Part shown: positions 49,442 through 61,179 of the stretch, piece by piece
Numbering within the stretch: the first letter of the stretch is position 1
Layout: each line of letters opens with the position of its first letter
Origin: Saposhnikovia divaricata
Lineage: Eukaryota > Streptophyta > Magnoliopsida > Apiales > Apiaceae
Assembly (NCBI GenBank): GCA_036435485.1
Contig: CM071596.1
Coordinates: 64,901,001-64,965,000 of the forward strand
Direction: 5' to 3'
Length of the DNA stretch: 64,000 nucleotides
The notes under the pieces: model-generated
What the model was told of the DNA's origin: nothing
Databases searched by the model: none
Seen by the model: only the letters and a program-made list of their open reading frames with translations
Position numbers and translations under genes: made by a program

Positions 49442-49880
49442 AACTTTCAGAAAAAAATTTTCTGCAGAAATTTTGTCTAAGGCAAAATTAGCTTATCAAC
49501 GGATATACTTTTATCCGTTGATAGTATAAACACATTACTAGATTTTCGCATGTCAACGGGTAACAGGCTATCCACGTCATCAACGGATAAACTGTATCTC
49601 AACCGTTCATTTTATATCCGTTGATATACATTTTCTTTTATAACCGTTGGTAACCGTGTATATCTAATCATGGTTGTACTTATTTTCTTTTCATTTACTA
49701 TCTGACAGTTACTTTTGACCAATGGAGTAATTACTTTTAATTATTTCATTTTTATTTCTTGAAAAATATAAAACGCTGATTTGTACTCTCACATCTCACT
49801 TTTATTCATTTTCAAGCATATCAAAAGTTAACTGCATCTTCTTCTCTAAAACTCTCTGTAACCAAAGTTCAAACACTTCA
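49442..49880 (+). other. copia noncoding segment between pol and ORF3
   Basis: No frame. It has four exact copies of TCAACGGAT/ATCCGTTGA and several near ones (49495-49640), arranged partly as inverted pairs, for example 49496-49504 with ATCCGTTGA about 10 bases later. It could hold a leader or internal promoter for ORF3, but I see no certain TATA box. Confidence 0.6.
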
Positions 49881-51371
49881 ATGGCGCCTATTGTTAAGAT
49901 GATGTCCTCCACTGGGTTTACCTATGAGAAGAACAATTTCGCGGCCTTTGTTGACACAGTGAATGCTCCAGAAGCTTACCACACTTTGATGAGTTTCGTG
50001 AAGAAATGCAAACTGTCATATGCTATGACTGCCACCACTCCCTTAATCCACGATGTAATTGAAGAAATGTGGACATCTGCTGAGTACAATGGCACAGACG
50101 GTACAATTGCTTTTTCTTTAAAGGGTAAAAACTATGTGGTTAATTCTGATGTAATAACTGCTTGTTTAAAATTGCCTGAGAATAACTGTCTGAAAGTACC
50201 CACTGATGCTGAAATTGTTGCCATGCTTAATTCTATTAATTATGCCCTTAGTACTGAAAACTTAGGGAAAATTGTTAGGAAAGGAATGGTTAAAGAATGG
50301 AGCTATTTCTGTGATGCCTTCATTAAAACTTTTTCAGGCAAAATTAGTAATTTTGATGCTGTTACCCAGTCCATGCTAACTATGATGTGTATGCTCTTAA
50401 ATGATAAATTCTATAATTTTGGCACATTAGTTATGTATGAGATAGCTGCAAAGTTGGGTAAAAAGGAAACTAGGAGCAAGAATATCTACTTTGCTAGATT
50501 TTTAATGCTCTTAGCACTGCATGTATCTGAGAATAAGCTATCCATTGCTAACCCGGATAACAAGTTCCAATGTTTTGTTCAGGAGAAGAGAGTCTTAAGT
50601 GACCTAATTCGAATGAACCTCAATGCAGGAGTACAATTGGTATATCTACCAATTGTTCAGGTAACTATCTCTAACTCTGAAACCCCTATCTCCAACCCTC
50701 AAATTTCTTTGCCTTCTACTGTCACTATGGAGTCTGTAGTTGTGACCAAACAGGCTCCTACCAAAGTGACCAAATCCAGAGTTCCAAAACCACATTCTAA
50801 AAAGCAAACCTCAAGTGTCTCTCAAAAGACACCTGTTGTAAAAACTACCAAAACTCTTGAGGGGAGTATGAAGGTGGTAGTGAGTGGTGAGGGACAGGGT
50901 GAACATCAAAGAAGCCCTAAGGATAAGGAAGGAGAGATGAGTGCAACCACCATTTCAGTCTCTCAAAAGACTGCTAATGTAACTCCAAGCCAAATTCTAG
51001 TTACACTCTCTCAACAGAGTGTGACTACTGAATCAAGTTCCCCACAAGGAACACTGCACAAGAGGGTTAGAGACACATATAGCCCAATCTCAAAAACCTA
51101 TGGAAGAAGAGTGAAATCTAAAACCACAAGGGAATCACAGGGTGCACACACAGTACAGGAAACTGTACCTTCCCAAACTCAGTTTGATGTGGCTTCAATA
51201 AATGTGGAGTCACAGCCCCTTGATCTTAATCTTCAAATCGACACACATTACAATCCACCATCACCAACTCCATCTCTGGATGTGGATATGATATCTACAT
51301 CAATTCCTGATTCTCCATCTTTAAGATTCTTGGAGAAGCCCCACTCTGCATTGGTGGTCATCATCTTTTAG
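49881..51371 (+). pseudogene. copia third ORF, N-terminal segment (unknown function)
   Basis: The frame opens at ATG 49881 after a leader. It has an N-terminal globular-looking half of about 260 residues (FAAFVDTVNAPEAYHTLM, DVIEEMWTSAEY, VMYEIAAKLGKKE, YFARFLMLLALHV), then a Ser/Thr/Pro/Lys-rich tail. No signal peptide or membrane span is evident. The position after pol matches the env-like extra ORF of Sireviruses, but nothing here shows an envelope function. The frame is lost by a shift near 51340-51370. Confidence 0.7.
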
Positions 51372-51376
51372 ATGAT

Positions 51377-54013
51377 TTGTTGGACCATCAATCTTCCCTT
51401 CCAGAATTCTCAACACAGACTATGGCCTCGAACTTAAAATCAATCTCCACAGATTCAGTGTTGGTATTCTCTTCAACGGATAAAATTATTCCTTCCTCAA
51501 CGGATATCCTTCATCCGTTGACAAGTGTTTCTCCATCAACGGATGCGCCTCTATCTAGCCATCCGTTGACAGCTATAACTACTCCATCAACGGATATTCC
51601 TTATCCGTTGATAACTCACTCTACCACTACTATATCTGACATTCATGTGTCAAGTGTGGAGGAGTTCTCAGTAGTTGAAACACTTTTAGGATTGAGGGAA
51701 GGGAGTGAGAGGCTGCCTTGTGAGCAGGCAAAAGGAGAGGTAAATAATGAGAGGATGGCCATTTCTTCCGGTCAGGCAAAAGGAGAGTTTGATAGTTCCA
51801 CCTTAGTAGGTGAAGGTGAGGGTGTGAGAGGTGTGAGCCAAGGGGAGCCCTTGATGCAAGAAAAGAGAGATGAGGGGAGAGAAGGGACTACAGGAGAAAT
51901 AAGGATGGAAGAAGCAGCCATTGCTAGTGAGTTAATGGAGGTTGAGGATGCAGCCAAGGAAATGGAATATCAAAGAGAATATCAGTCCATGATTGACTCC
52001 ATTTCTTTGGATGCTGAAACCTTTACTCACCCTGTTCCTGCCTATCAAATTCTGGCACAACAGGACAATGTGGAAGCAGAGGAGGCAATGCACCTAGTGC
52101 ACACCTCACAGTCTCTACTTAGAGCTAAAGAATCTATAGCAGCTCTGCCAACCACTGCTGAGAGTGAAGAATTTGACAATTCTGAAGATGAAGACAGCCA
52201 GAGCTCTGAAGATGAAGGTGGTAGCAGTATTCATGATTTTACATTTGCTCACAACTACACCTATCATCAACTTGATATGGAAATCATAAGGCAATATAAA
52301 TCTGCCCTGGCTGAGCACCCAGAAGCAGATCCACAGAGAAAGGTTGTTCTTCAACAGGCAATTGACTCCCTTAAGTTACAAAAGATGCAAATGGTGATTC
52401 AGAGATCCAACTTAGAGGAGGTCAAACAAGAAATCAAGGATGTGAAGATCTCTGTGGATTCCAAGCTAGAGCAACTAGCTCCTATAGCTACTCAGAGGGT
52501 GTTGCAACAAAGGTTCATCAAAGAAGACAACCTGGCTAAGTCTGTGCAACTACTCAACTCAAGAGTGGAAAAGATGGAATCCCAGATGGAGCAATTTCTT
52601 CAACATCAGAAACTGCAAACCCAACTGCTAGAAAAGTTAGTTGCAGCCCCAACTTCTAGTCAAACCCTTGATGCTAACAAAAAGGGGGAGAAAGTGGAAG
52701 AGGCTGTGGCAACTACAAGTCAACTCTTAATTTCTGAAAGAAGGGAATCAGCAAGTGAGGGGGAGCAGCAGCCTACCATAGTGGTCAATCCACAGGACTT
52801 CATTGTCACAGCCTCCCCCAGCAATTCCAAACCTGAACAAGTAGCTCTATCTGAAGAGTTTGATTTCTCAAACTTGACAGAAGAGGAAAAGCTAGCCAAA
52901 ATTGAAGCTCTACAAAAGATGAAAGAGGAAAACTATGAAAGGATAATGAGGACAGAAAGATTGATCAATCAATCTATTGCATCAACTCTGTTCTCTAGCC
53001 AAACCTCAGCTCCAACAATATCTACCACAATTCTGAAGGTGCTCACTCCAGCAATTGTGGCTCCTACATTCTATGATGCTGAGCCTTCTTATGTTAAAGA
53101 ATTTGAACCCTACATCAAAACAAGACCCTACTCACCACCAAAAGCAAATGGGAAGAACAAGTTATAACTGGACTTTCCATTTCCCAAGGATGATGAAGAG
53201 AAGCTGATGGGTAAGCAAATTAAGGAATTCAAGGAGAAGACTAACAGTTGTGTAAGAGAATGGATGGCTGTAATCATAAGGAATGGAAAAGTTCTAAACA
53301 TATCCAACAGCCATCCTAGATTTGTTGAAGCCAAGAGAGAAGAGACTTCAAGGCTGCTAAGAGAATCTCAACCAAGCACTGAATATCAATATGAAAACTC
53401 AGATGAGAAGCAAGCAAGGCTGGCTCAAGAGTTAATGGATGAGGTAGAGGATGAATTGAGGGAACCTGAGGAAGTCCCCAAATTCAAAAAGAAAGGGAAA
53501 TCTGTCCCCAAATCCAAATCTAAGAGAATAAAATCAAAGGCAAGGAGGCCTGTCTCTCCAGAAATTGAAAACAAGGAGACAGTTGGTTCATCACAACCTA
53601 TTGATGTAAAAGTATTCAACCCAGCTGTGAATTTCCATGGTGAGCCTATAGTACCTAAAGAGGAACCAATGAATCTTGATTCCATTGAGGTTCCTTTATT
53701 CTTGCTGAAGCCTCAACAGAAGCCTATACAGAAGAAAAGGAAACCAAGGAAGCAACCTTCAAAGGAACCAATTCAAGTTGCTAGGGTACCTGCTATTGTC
53801 AGGCAGCCAATCTTGGAAAACAAGGATGATTTTATCTATCAGGCAGATATTGAAGAATACTCTGGCATGAATCTTTATCTGGATGAATTGTCAGAAGTAA
53901 GAGGGATTGACAAATATAAACATTTGCCTGAAAGATTGGTCTTTGTATACAAGGGAGGAAAGGAAAGGACATGGCCACTACAAGGATTCTTGGAGAAAAT
54001 TATCATACCTTAA
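51377..54013 (+). pseudogene. copia third ORF, central segment with coiled coil
   Basis: It continues ORF3 in another frame, with one in-frame TAA at 53165-53167. It begins with a Ser/Thr/Pro stretch coded largely by the TCAACGGAT motif (STD, HPLT, YPL; 51470-51620). An acidic zone follows (about 52140-52230, EDEDSQSSEDEGG). A long helical, heptad-like region spans about 52330-52680 (QEIKDVKISVDSKLEQL, LNSRVEKMESQMEQFLQHQ). After the stop come a KEFKEKTNSCVREW block, a Lys/Pro basic region (PKSKSKRIKSKARRP; possible nuclear signal) and YLDELSEVRGIDKY. I do not recognise a catalytic domain. Confidence 0.65.
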
Positions 54014-54408
54014 CCAAAGTGTTCTCTGCAATCAAGAGATACACAGGGTTCTCCAAGATAGCAAAAGGGGAGATACTGGACATAATAGAACAAATAAGGA
54101 GGGAATGGAACTCACCATCAAGTCTACCAAGGAAGATGAAGATCCCATACAATGGACAGAAAATCCACCTTCAACCCTTCTGGATGATGGAGTTCAGGGA
54201 TGAAGATGGTAACAGGAGATTCTTCAGGTTAGAAGACCAACTACAAAAGGCTAGTTCTCAATACCTGAGATGGCTACAACAAAAGCTAAATCCAAAGGTA
54301 GATGAAGAAGATGCCTTCTATAGGCAACTCCAAATACAAATTGAGTCCAACTCTGCCAAAGAAGGAAAATCAAGGGTGATGCCAACAAGAGAAAAGAAAC
54401 AGTCTTAA
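53971..54408 (+). pseudogene. copia third ORF, C-terminal segment
   Basis: After a shift near 53970-54013 the code continues in a third frame to TAA at 54406-54408. It is mostly polar: IKRYTGFSKIAKGEILDIIEQI, GNRRFFRLEDQLQKAS and YLRWLQQKLNPKVDEED, ending in MPTREKKQS. It overlaps the end of the central segment by about 40 bases. No membrane span. Confidence 0.6.
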
Positions 54409-54570
54409 TCTGCTCAGTCTAGAGGAGCACTTCTCTGTAAATTTTTCAAGCTTTCAGTTTTTAATTTTTGTAGCTTAATACAATTTATGCATTGTTCTTT
54501 ATATATCTTTAGGAATGTTTTGTTATCATCAAGGTCCTGAATTTATGCTTTATTGCCATCAAGTATAAAT

Positions 54571-54580
54571 TGGGGGAGAT
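54571..54580 (+). promoter_or_regulatory. copia polypurine tract
   Basis: TGGGGGAGAT lies immediately before the 3' LTR. A purine run here is the expected primer for plus-strand DNA synthesis. Confidence 0.88.
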
Positions 54581-55594
54581 TGTTAGAAATATGTTGTACT
54601 TGATGATAACTTCACAATCAATCAAATTGTCTAAGGTTTTGTAGCTGTCAACGGATGAGGATTTATAACTCTATCCGTTGACGGGTAGCTCATCAACGGA
54701 TGAGGTTTTGTAGCATACTGCAAGTATCTCTATGTTATCAGTTGATAGTGTTTTTATCCACAGTCATGTTGACCATCAACGGATAGGCAGAATAGGGAAG
54801 CCAATGGTAAATAAGCTATGTTATGTAATTCTGTCTAAGTGAAAGTGTATCAACAGATGAAGACAAAACTCTATCAACGGATACAACTCAAATCTACTCT
54901 ATCAACGGATACAGCTCAAGTCTCAATATCAACGGATACCGCTCAATACATCATCAACGGATGTCAGTGTACAACATCAACGGATAATCATTGACACTGT
55001 CTTCTATGATTAGCTGGGGATTAGCAGTTGATAAGGACATGTTTGACTGACAGATCACATGGGTTGATAGTAGATACAAAAAGCAGTATGGCAGCCATAC
55101 TTTGGAAACACAGAAGAAAGAAGCATTCTATTTACACTATGAATACAAGAAAGGTGCAGGAGACATGTCTGAACACAAGGACAACCTTTCGGCTACATGT
55201 GTATTTGGAGTGTAGTAGCAAGTCAACTAGAATTAGATTAGTATTATCTTATTCCAGTAGTACTTGTAAAACTTGGGATATATAACCAAGTGTAGCAACT
55301 CTTTGTAGGTTAAGAAAACAGATACATCTTGCTTAGGGTTTCTATTGAATATTCTTAGAAAGCAAAGAGTTGTAAAACAGAAGCTGTGTACTTTTGTATC
55401 ACAGAGTTTTCTTCGAATAAAAGCTTCAGGTGGTGCATTTAACCACCTGATTTTTATGTGTTTGAGCATTTATCTTTTACAAGCAATTATCTAAGTATAG
55501 ATTTCTGGAGTTCTTATCAAAAATTTATAAATATCAAGAATTGTATTCAACCCCCCCTTCTACAATTATACAAGTGTGTAATCTGGGAATAACA
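54581..55594 (+). repeat. copia 3' LTR
   Basis: 1014 bp, TGTTAGA...AATAACA, aligned base by base with the 5' LTR; 13 substitutions and one 1-bp indel were counted. It keeps eight TCAACGGAT and one ATCCGTTGA. Followed by TCTCT and the rest of the L1. Confidence 0.95.
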
Positions 55595-56279
55595 TCTCTT
55601 GTCAGATGCTTTATTGATTTAATGAAATTCAGTTTTATTAAAAAAAAGGATAGTTCCATAACTTATTTTTAAAATTTTCTTTACTTGAATAACAATTTAA
55701 ACATTAAATTTTTATACAAGAAAAGAAAATTTTACAAATACGTTATGCAACTATCCTTAAAATGCGTGCCGAACATTCCTTAAAAAGTGTAAACAATTAG
55801 ATGGGACGGAGGGAGTATATTTAGATAAATGTAAGATGAAATCAAAAAGTATGATTTTAGATATTGTATAAATGCACAAGTCATCAATACCGTCTAATTC
55901 CACGATTAAATTTTTTGGAATAAAAATTAAATTTGAGTTAAAAATAATTCTTAATTATAATATTAAAATATAAAAATCTAATTAGACTTTCAGCGATTTA
56001 AATGTATACTTGACCTAAAAAACTAAATATTTAAAAACATAAGAAAAATAATTGAATTTATGTTAAAAATATGAGAACTCTAAAAAGAGGATCTATGATA
56101 TACATAAAAAATAACGTAATTAATATTCAATATTAAGTGAAAAAAGATATAATTTTAAAATCATAAATATTACGAAACTGTAATAATTATTAAAAATGAC
56201 GAGTTAGATTATAACTCGACTATAAAGTATAATAATATGAATTTTTATATGACATAGTAAATTGATCAATATAATCTAT

Positions 56280-58300
56280 AATGGTTGAATTATAACATAT
56301 ACTTATATCAATATACGTAATACGATGAAACAAAAAAACTGATCATAAATATCATATACATGCAAAAGTCATAAAGGTCGTCTAATCATATTTTACATCG
56401 ATTGAACTATTAGGGAAAATTTAAAGTTGAGTTAAAAAATAATTTGAAATTATAATATGAAAAATATTTTAATTTACCTAATTTTTAAAATAGAATTCCG
56501 ATATTTTGTAATAAACATTCGACTAAAACTAATTATTTGAGTTTAAAAGTGTATAAATATGCATATATATGGGAAAAAAATGAGTGAGACAAACACAATG
56601 ATGACTTTTACATAATATTAAGAGATTTTGTAATATGTCTCTAACTACTTTAAAATCACATGATTTTACACACGCCTATGTTATAGACGGACAATTTTAC
56701 TAAAGTAATTATTTATATTATAGTCAAATGTTCAATTTGATAAAGTTCATTCAACGCCATTGAAATATAAATTAATACTTTAGCAATTCAAAGTAGTCAT
56801 GTGATTATTACTGTATAAATATATATCCAAATTTTATGAAATCTAATTAAATTAAAAAATATTTGGATCATGAAATTGGTATAAAATATTACAAAATTAC
56901 TATAAAAATATAAGGTAAAATCGAAATCTTACCATTTATACTGAAATGTTGTCTGATTACATGAAATCATGTTACTGTTGGTAAACGAACCACTAATCTT
57001 TTCCTATCAATCTCATGTCATAACTATTGTACTATACTTATTTTTGAGTTCTCTTTAAAAATCTTATTAGATAAAACATATATTCTCCACTTATCCCATA
57101 TTTTTTTTTGAGTAAATAAAATATTGGTTTCTATTATTTCTAGAATATTGCATAGTATTTAATTATGGAAAAAAATTTAATCGATTAAGCATACTCTACA
57201 ATTCTCTTTCACCATTTTAAATGATTGATATAAAAAAAATTTAGATTAATACTCTATAATTCCATTTTGCCATTTTAAATGATTTATATGAAAAATAAAA
57301 TTTTAAATTATACATAAATGTAAGCGAGTTCGAGAAAAAAATATGAATGTATTTACATTTATTTACATTTGTTTCCATATAGATATAATATTATGGAAAT
57401 AAAAAATTATGATTTAATTTTTAGAAATATGTAAATTTTATTTATCAAATCATACCTAATTAATAATTTCATCACACAATTTTTAGGTATATAAAATTAC
57501 AAATATGTGAGTCATGTTAAAGATTTTTGGTCTACGAACTATTTAGACTTTTGAATTTTTATATACATAGTAAATTGATCAAAATAATCTATAATGTTTG
57601 AGTTGTAACATATACTTATATCAATATACGTAATACGATAAATCAAAAAATTTGATCGTAGATATTATATAGATGCACAAGTAATTAAAGCCATCTAATC
57701 ACATTTAACGTCGATTGAAATATTTGGGAAAATTTAAAGTTGAGTTAAAAAACAATTTGAAATTATAATATAAAAAATGTTTCAATTTACCTAATTTTTA
57801 AAATAGAACTTCGATACTGTGTAATAAATGTTGGACTAAAGCTAAACATTTGAGTTTACAACTGTATAAATATGCATATATATGAAGAAAAAATTGAGTG
57901 AAACAATGATTTTCACATAATATTAAAGAGATTTTGTAATATGTCTCTGATTAATTTAAATAACATGACTTTACATATGCCTATGTTATAAACAGATAAT
58001 TGTACTAAAGTAACTATTTATATTATACTCAAATGTTCAATTTGATAAAGTTCATTCCACGCCATAGAAAATTTAATTAATACTTTAGCAATAAAAAGTA
58101 GTCATGTGATTATTATCGTATAAATATTTATCCAAATTTTATGAAATCTAATCAAATTAAAAAATATTTGGTTCATGAAATTGGTATACAATATTATAAA
58201 AATTACTACAAAAATATAAGATACAATCGAAATCTTATCATTTTTCCTATTTCTAATTAAAAACTTATCTCATTATATGAACAGGAGAAATTATTTCAAT
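56280..58300 (+). repeat. 1.3-kb tandem repeat inside Helitron E
   Basis: Unit 1 (about 56280-57590) and unit 2 (about 57592-58300, incomplete) share long aligned blocks such as AATACGAT(G/A)AA..., GATTTTGTAATATGTCTCT and AGTAGTCATGTGATTATTA, about 85-90 percent alike by eye. The left half of a third unit surrounds the Stowaway insertion (37050-37078 and 55816-56180). Confidence 0.75.
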
Positions 58301-58335
58301 GCCCATGCCTATCACAGCACGGGCTTTTATGCTAG

Positions 58336-58800
58336 TTTTAATATTTAAACTCCAACATTTTTTTTAATACTAATTACCCAACCATCCATGTTTGCTTTAA
58401 GATGGAGTTGATTGATTCATTTTATCATGAATAATTATGTAATTTACATCTTAATTAGAGTTTAAATAGTAATTTATTAATCTCATTTATCAATTCATTT
58501 TAGTAATTAGTACGTATTTTGATTAATTTGTTTGTGATGTTTGTAATTTATCATGTAATGGTTAATAATTATGTATTCGTTACAAATTTATGTGTATTCA
58601 AAAAAAATAAAATTATTACTTAATAAATAACATTGATGATATATGTGCTCAAATAAAAAAAAAGTTATAAATATATTTTTAAAAATATTTTTACCCGAAC
58701 TAAATTCTATATATACCCAAGACAATAATTTTTAAAAAATTTCTTAATGCCTTAAACAACCCCCCGAACATATTAAAACTGTTTGTCTTAATTACTTATA
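58336..58800. other. AT-rich spacer between Helitrons
   Basis: No gene or repeat recognised. Confidence 0.5.
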
Positions 58801-61179
58801 CTAGCTTAAAACTCGTGCGATGCACGGATCTTTTTAATATTATATGAAATTTTTTCATTATTTTAAATTAATTTTTTTAAACATGAATTTTGGAAGTTTA
58901 ATTTTTATATGAGATGATTTGATAATAATTATATAAATTTTATCCGTGATATTCCTAGAAAAGGAGGGATTTTTGTTAGAAAATATAGAAAAGATGATAG
59001 GTTTTAGTTGAAAAAGGTAATCAGTTAATTATTAGTGATTATAAAATTATTATTTTATTTTATTAAATAGAATGCAGATGATATGATTAGAAAAAGAGAG
59101 GATTTAGTTAGAGAAAATTAAAAAGGTAACATGTTCTAGGTGAAAAGGTAATTGATTAGTTTACTAAATACAAAGTTTTTAGAAAAGGAGAAATTAATAT
59201 TGTCCGTGATATTTCTATTAAAAGAGGAATTTTATTTAGAAAAGATAGAAAAGATGATATGTTTTAGCTAAAAAAGGTAATCGATTAATTATTAATATTA
59301 TAATATTATTAGTTTATTGTATTAAATAGAACCGCCCGTGATACAATTGGAAAAATAGATATTTTAGTTAGAGAAAATAGAAAGGTAATGTGAAAATTAA
59401 AAAGATGACATGATTTATGTGAAAATGGTAATTGATAAGTTTATAGTAATTATAATTTAATTATGTTATTTTACAAAATAAAATTGCTCATAGTTTTTAG
59501 AAATGAGAAATTAATGTTGTCCATAATATTTATAGAAAAAAAAGGAATTTAATTAGAAAAAATAGAAAAGATGATACATTTTAGCTGAAAGGTAATCGGT
59601 TAATTATTAATATTATAATATTATAATTTTATTTGTATTAAATAGAAACGCCCGTGATATAATTGGAAAAAGAGAGGTTTTAGTAAAGAAAATAAAAAGG
59701 TAATGTGTTTTGGCTGAAAAAGGTAACCATCCATGATATATTTGGAAAAAGAAAGACTTTAGTTAGAGATAAGAGAAATGGTAACGTGTTTTTCCTGAAA
59801 AAGGTAATTGATTAGTTAATAGTAATTCTAATATAATTATGTTATTTTATTAAACAAAATTGCTCGTAGTGTTTTTTAAAAAAAAAATTAGTTATATAAA
59901 ATGTAAAAGATATTGTATTTTACCTAAAATAGGAAATTATTTAGTTATTGAAAAACAGAAAAGGTAATATTTTTAACGTGAAAAAGAAAATTGATTAATA
60001 AAGTAGAAATTTAAGTTAGATAAAATATAAAAGATATTGTATTTTACCTGAAAAAGAAAATTATTTAGTTATTGAAAAATAGAAAAGATAATATGTTTAA
60101 CCGGAAAAAAAGAAATTGGTTAGTTAGTAGGATGGATTTTATCTACCGTATTTTAGTTAGAAAATATAGAAAAGATGATACGTTTTAGTTGAAAAAGGAC
60201 ATCGGTTAATTATTAACATTATAATATTATTAGTTATTTGTATTAAATTGAACCGTCCGTGATATAAATTGGAAAAAGAGAGATTTTAGTTAGAGAAAAT
60301 AGAAAGGTAATGTGAAAATTAAAAAGATGACATGATTTAATGTGAAAATGGTAATTGATTAGTTTATAATAATTATAATTTAATTATGTTACTTAGTAAA
60401 TAAAATTGCTCATAGTTTTTAGAAAATGAGAAATTAATGTTGCCCGTGATATTTCTAGAAAAAAAGAAAATTTAATTAGAAAAATAGCAAAGATGATACA
60501 TTTTAGCTGAAAAGGTAATCGGTTAATTACTAATATTATAATATTATAATTTTATTTTTATTAAATAGAAACGCCCGTTATATAATTGGAAAAATAGAGG
60601 TTTTAGTAAGAGAAAAGAAAAAAGGTAACTTGTTTTGGCTGGAAAAAAGTAACCGTCCATGATATAATGGGAAAAAGAGAGATTTAGTAATAGAAAATAG
60701 AAAATGTAACATGTTTTGGCTGAAAAGGGTAATTGATTAGTTAATAGTAATTATAATATAATTATGTTATTTTATTAAATAAAATTTCTCGTTGTGTTTT
60801 TAAAAAATGAGACATTTTAGTTAGATAAAATGTAAAAGATATTGTATTTTACCTGAAAAAGGAAATTATTTAGTTATTGAAAAATAGAAAAGGTAATATG
60901 TTTAACATGAAAAAGGAAATTGATTAATAAAGGAGAAATTTTAGTTATATAAAATATCAAAGATATTGTATTTTACATGTAAAGGGAAATTATTGATTTA
61001 TTGAAAAATAGAAAATATAATATGTTTAACTTGAAAAAGGAAATTGATTAGTTAGTAGGATGGATTTTATCTCTAATTGAATAAGGGTAAATAAGTAAAA
61101 TCAATAGGTACCGTACCAACCAACCGACCGACCGACCAACCAAACTTTTAATGTTTCGGCTTTTATATTATAGTATAGA
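58801..61179 (-). mobile_element. Helitron A-family copy with both ends, minus orientation
   Basis: On the plus strand it begins CTAG (58801-58804) then the complement of hairpin CCGTGC-ATC-GCACG, and ends TATAGTATAGA (61179), the complement of TCTATACTATA. A precedes and T follows, as for Helitron insertion. The 5' part has an ACCG/ACCA microsatellite (61110-61141). The interior has a direct duplication of about 920 bp, seen in TAATGTGAAAATTAAAAAGA at about 59384 and 60307 and GTTAGTAGGATGGATTTTAT at about 60123 and 61050. Noncoding. Confidence 0.85.

Larger units (their letters stand above)
42559..55594 (+). mobile_element. Sirevirus-like Ty1/copia retrotransposon, complete structure
   Basis: A 13,036-bp element with two LTRs, the target duplication TCTCT on both sides (42554-42558, 55595-55599), a primer site, gag, pol in copia order (protease, integrase, RT, RNase H), a long third ORF after pol and a purine tract. 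The size, the ~1-kb LTRs, the two zinc knuckles in gag and the extra 3' ORF suggest the Sirevirus (SIRE/Maximus) lineage. It lies in the L1 near its 3' end. The coding frames carry stops and shifts, so this copy is not autonomous now. Confidence 0.93.
37165..55645 (+). mobile_element. L1-type LINE, split by a copia element
   Basis: The direct repeat AAGGATAGTTCCATAAC (17 bp) lies at 37148-37164 and 55646-55662, so it marks the target duplication. The 3' end is a short A-run (55640-55647). The element has a 5' UTR, ORF1, ORF2 and an RNase H end. It is cut at 42558/55600 by the copia insertion. The L1 proper is about 5.4 kb, close to full length, but both frames are broken. Confidence 0.9.
37079..55815. 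mobile_element. Stowaway MITE split by an L1 LINE
   Basis: The left end is TA then CTTCCTCCGTCCCACCC (37079). The right end is GGGACGGAGGGAG then TA (ending 55815). AATTGTTTACACTTTT at left pairs with AAAAAGTGTAAACAATT at right. The MITE proper is 37079-37164 plus about 55646-55815, about 240 bp. The empty site is visible in the paralogous Helitron E repeat near 56290 (TTATAACATATACTTATAT). Confidence 0.9.
35383..58335 (+). mobile_element. Helitron E, host of the nested insertions
   Basis: The 5' end is TCTATTACTATATATTAAAC (35383) after A. The 3' end has a near-palindrome GCCCATGC/GCACGGGC (58308-58323), then TTTTATGCTAG (CTAG 58332-58335) before T. Without the inserted elements it is about 3.9 kb. 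It has an internal tandem repeat of about 1.3 kb: ACATATACTTATATCAATAT occurs near 56296 and 57608 with similar sequence following to the 3' end. A third copy is the one cut by the MITE at 37079-55815. No Rep or helicase frame was seen. Confidence 0.7.

Noticed and set aside
49881..54408. Calling ORF3 an envelope gene
   Set aside because: The position fits the env-like ORF of Sireviruses, but I see no signal peptide, fusion peptide or membrane span.
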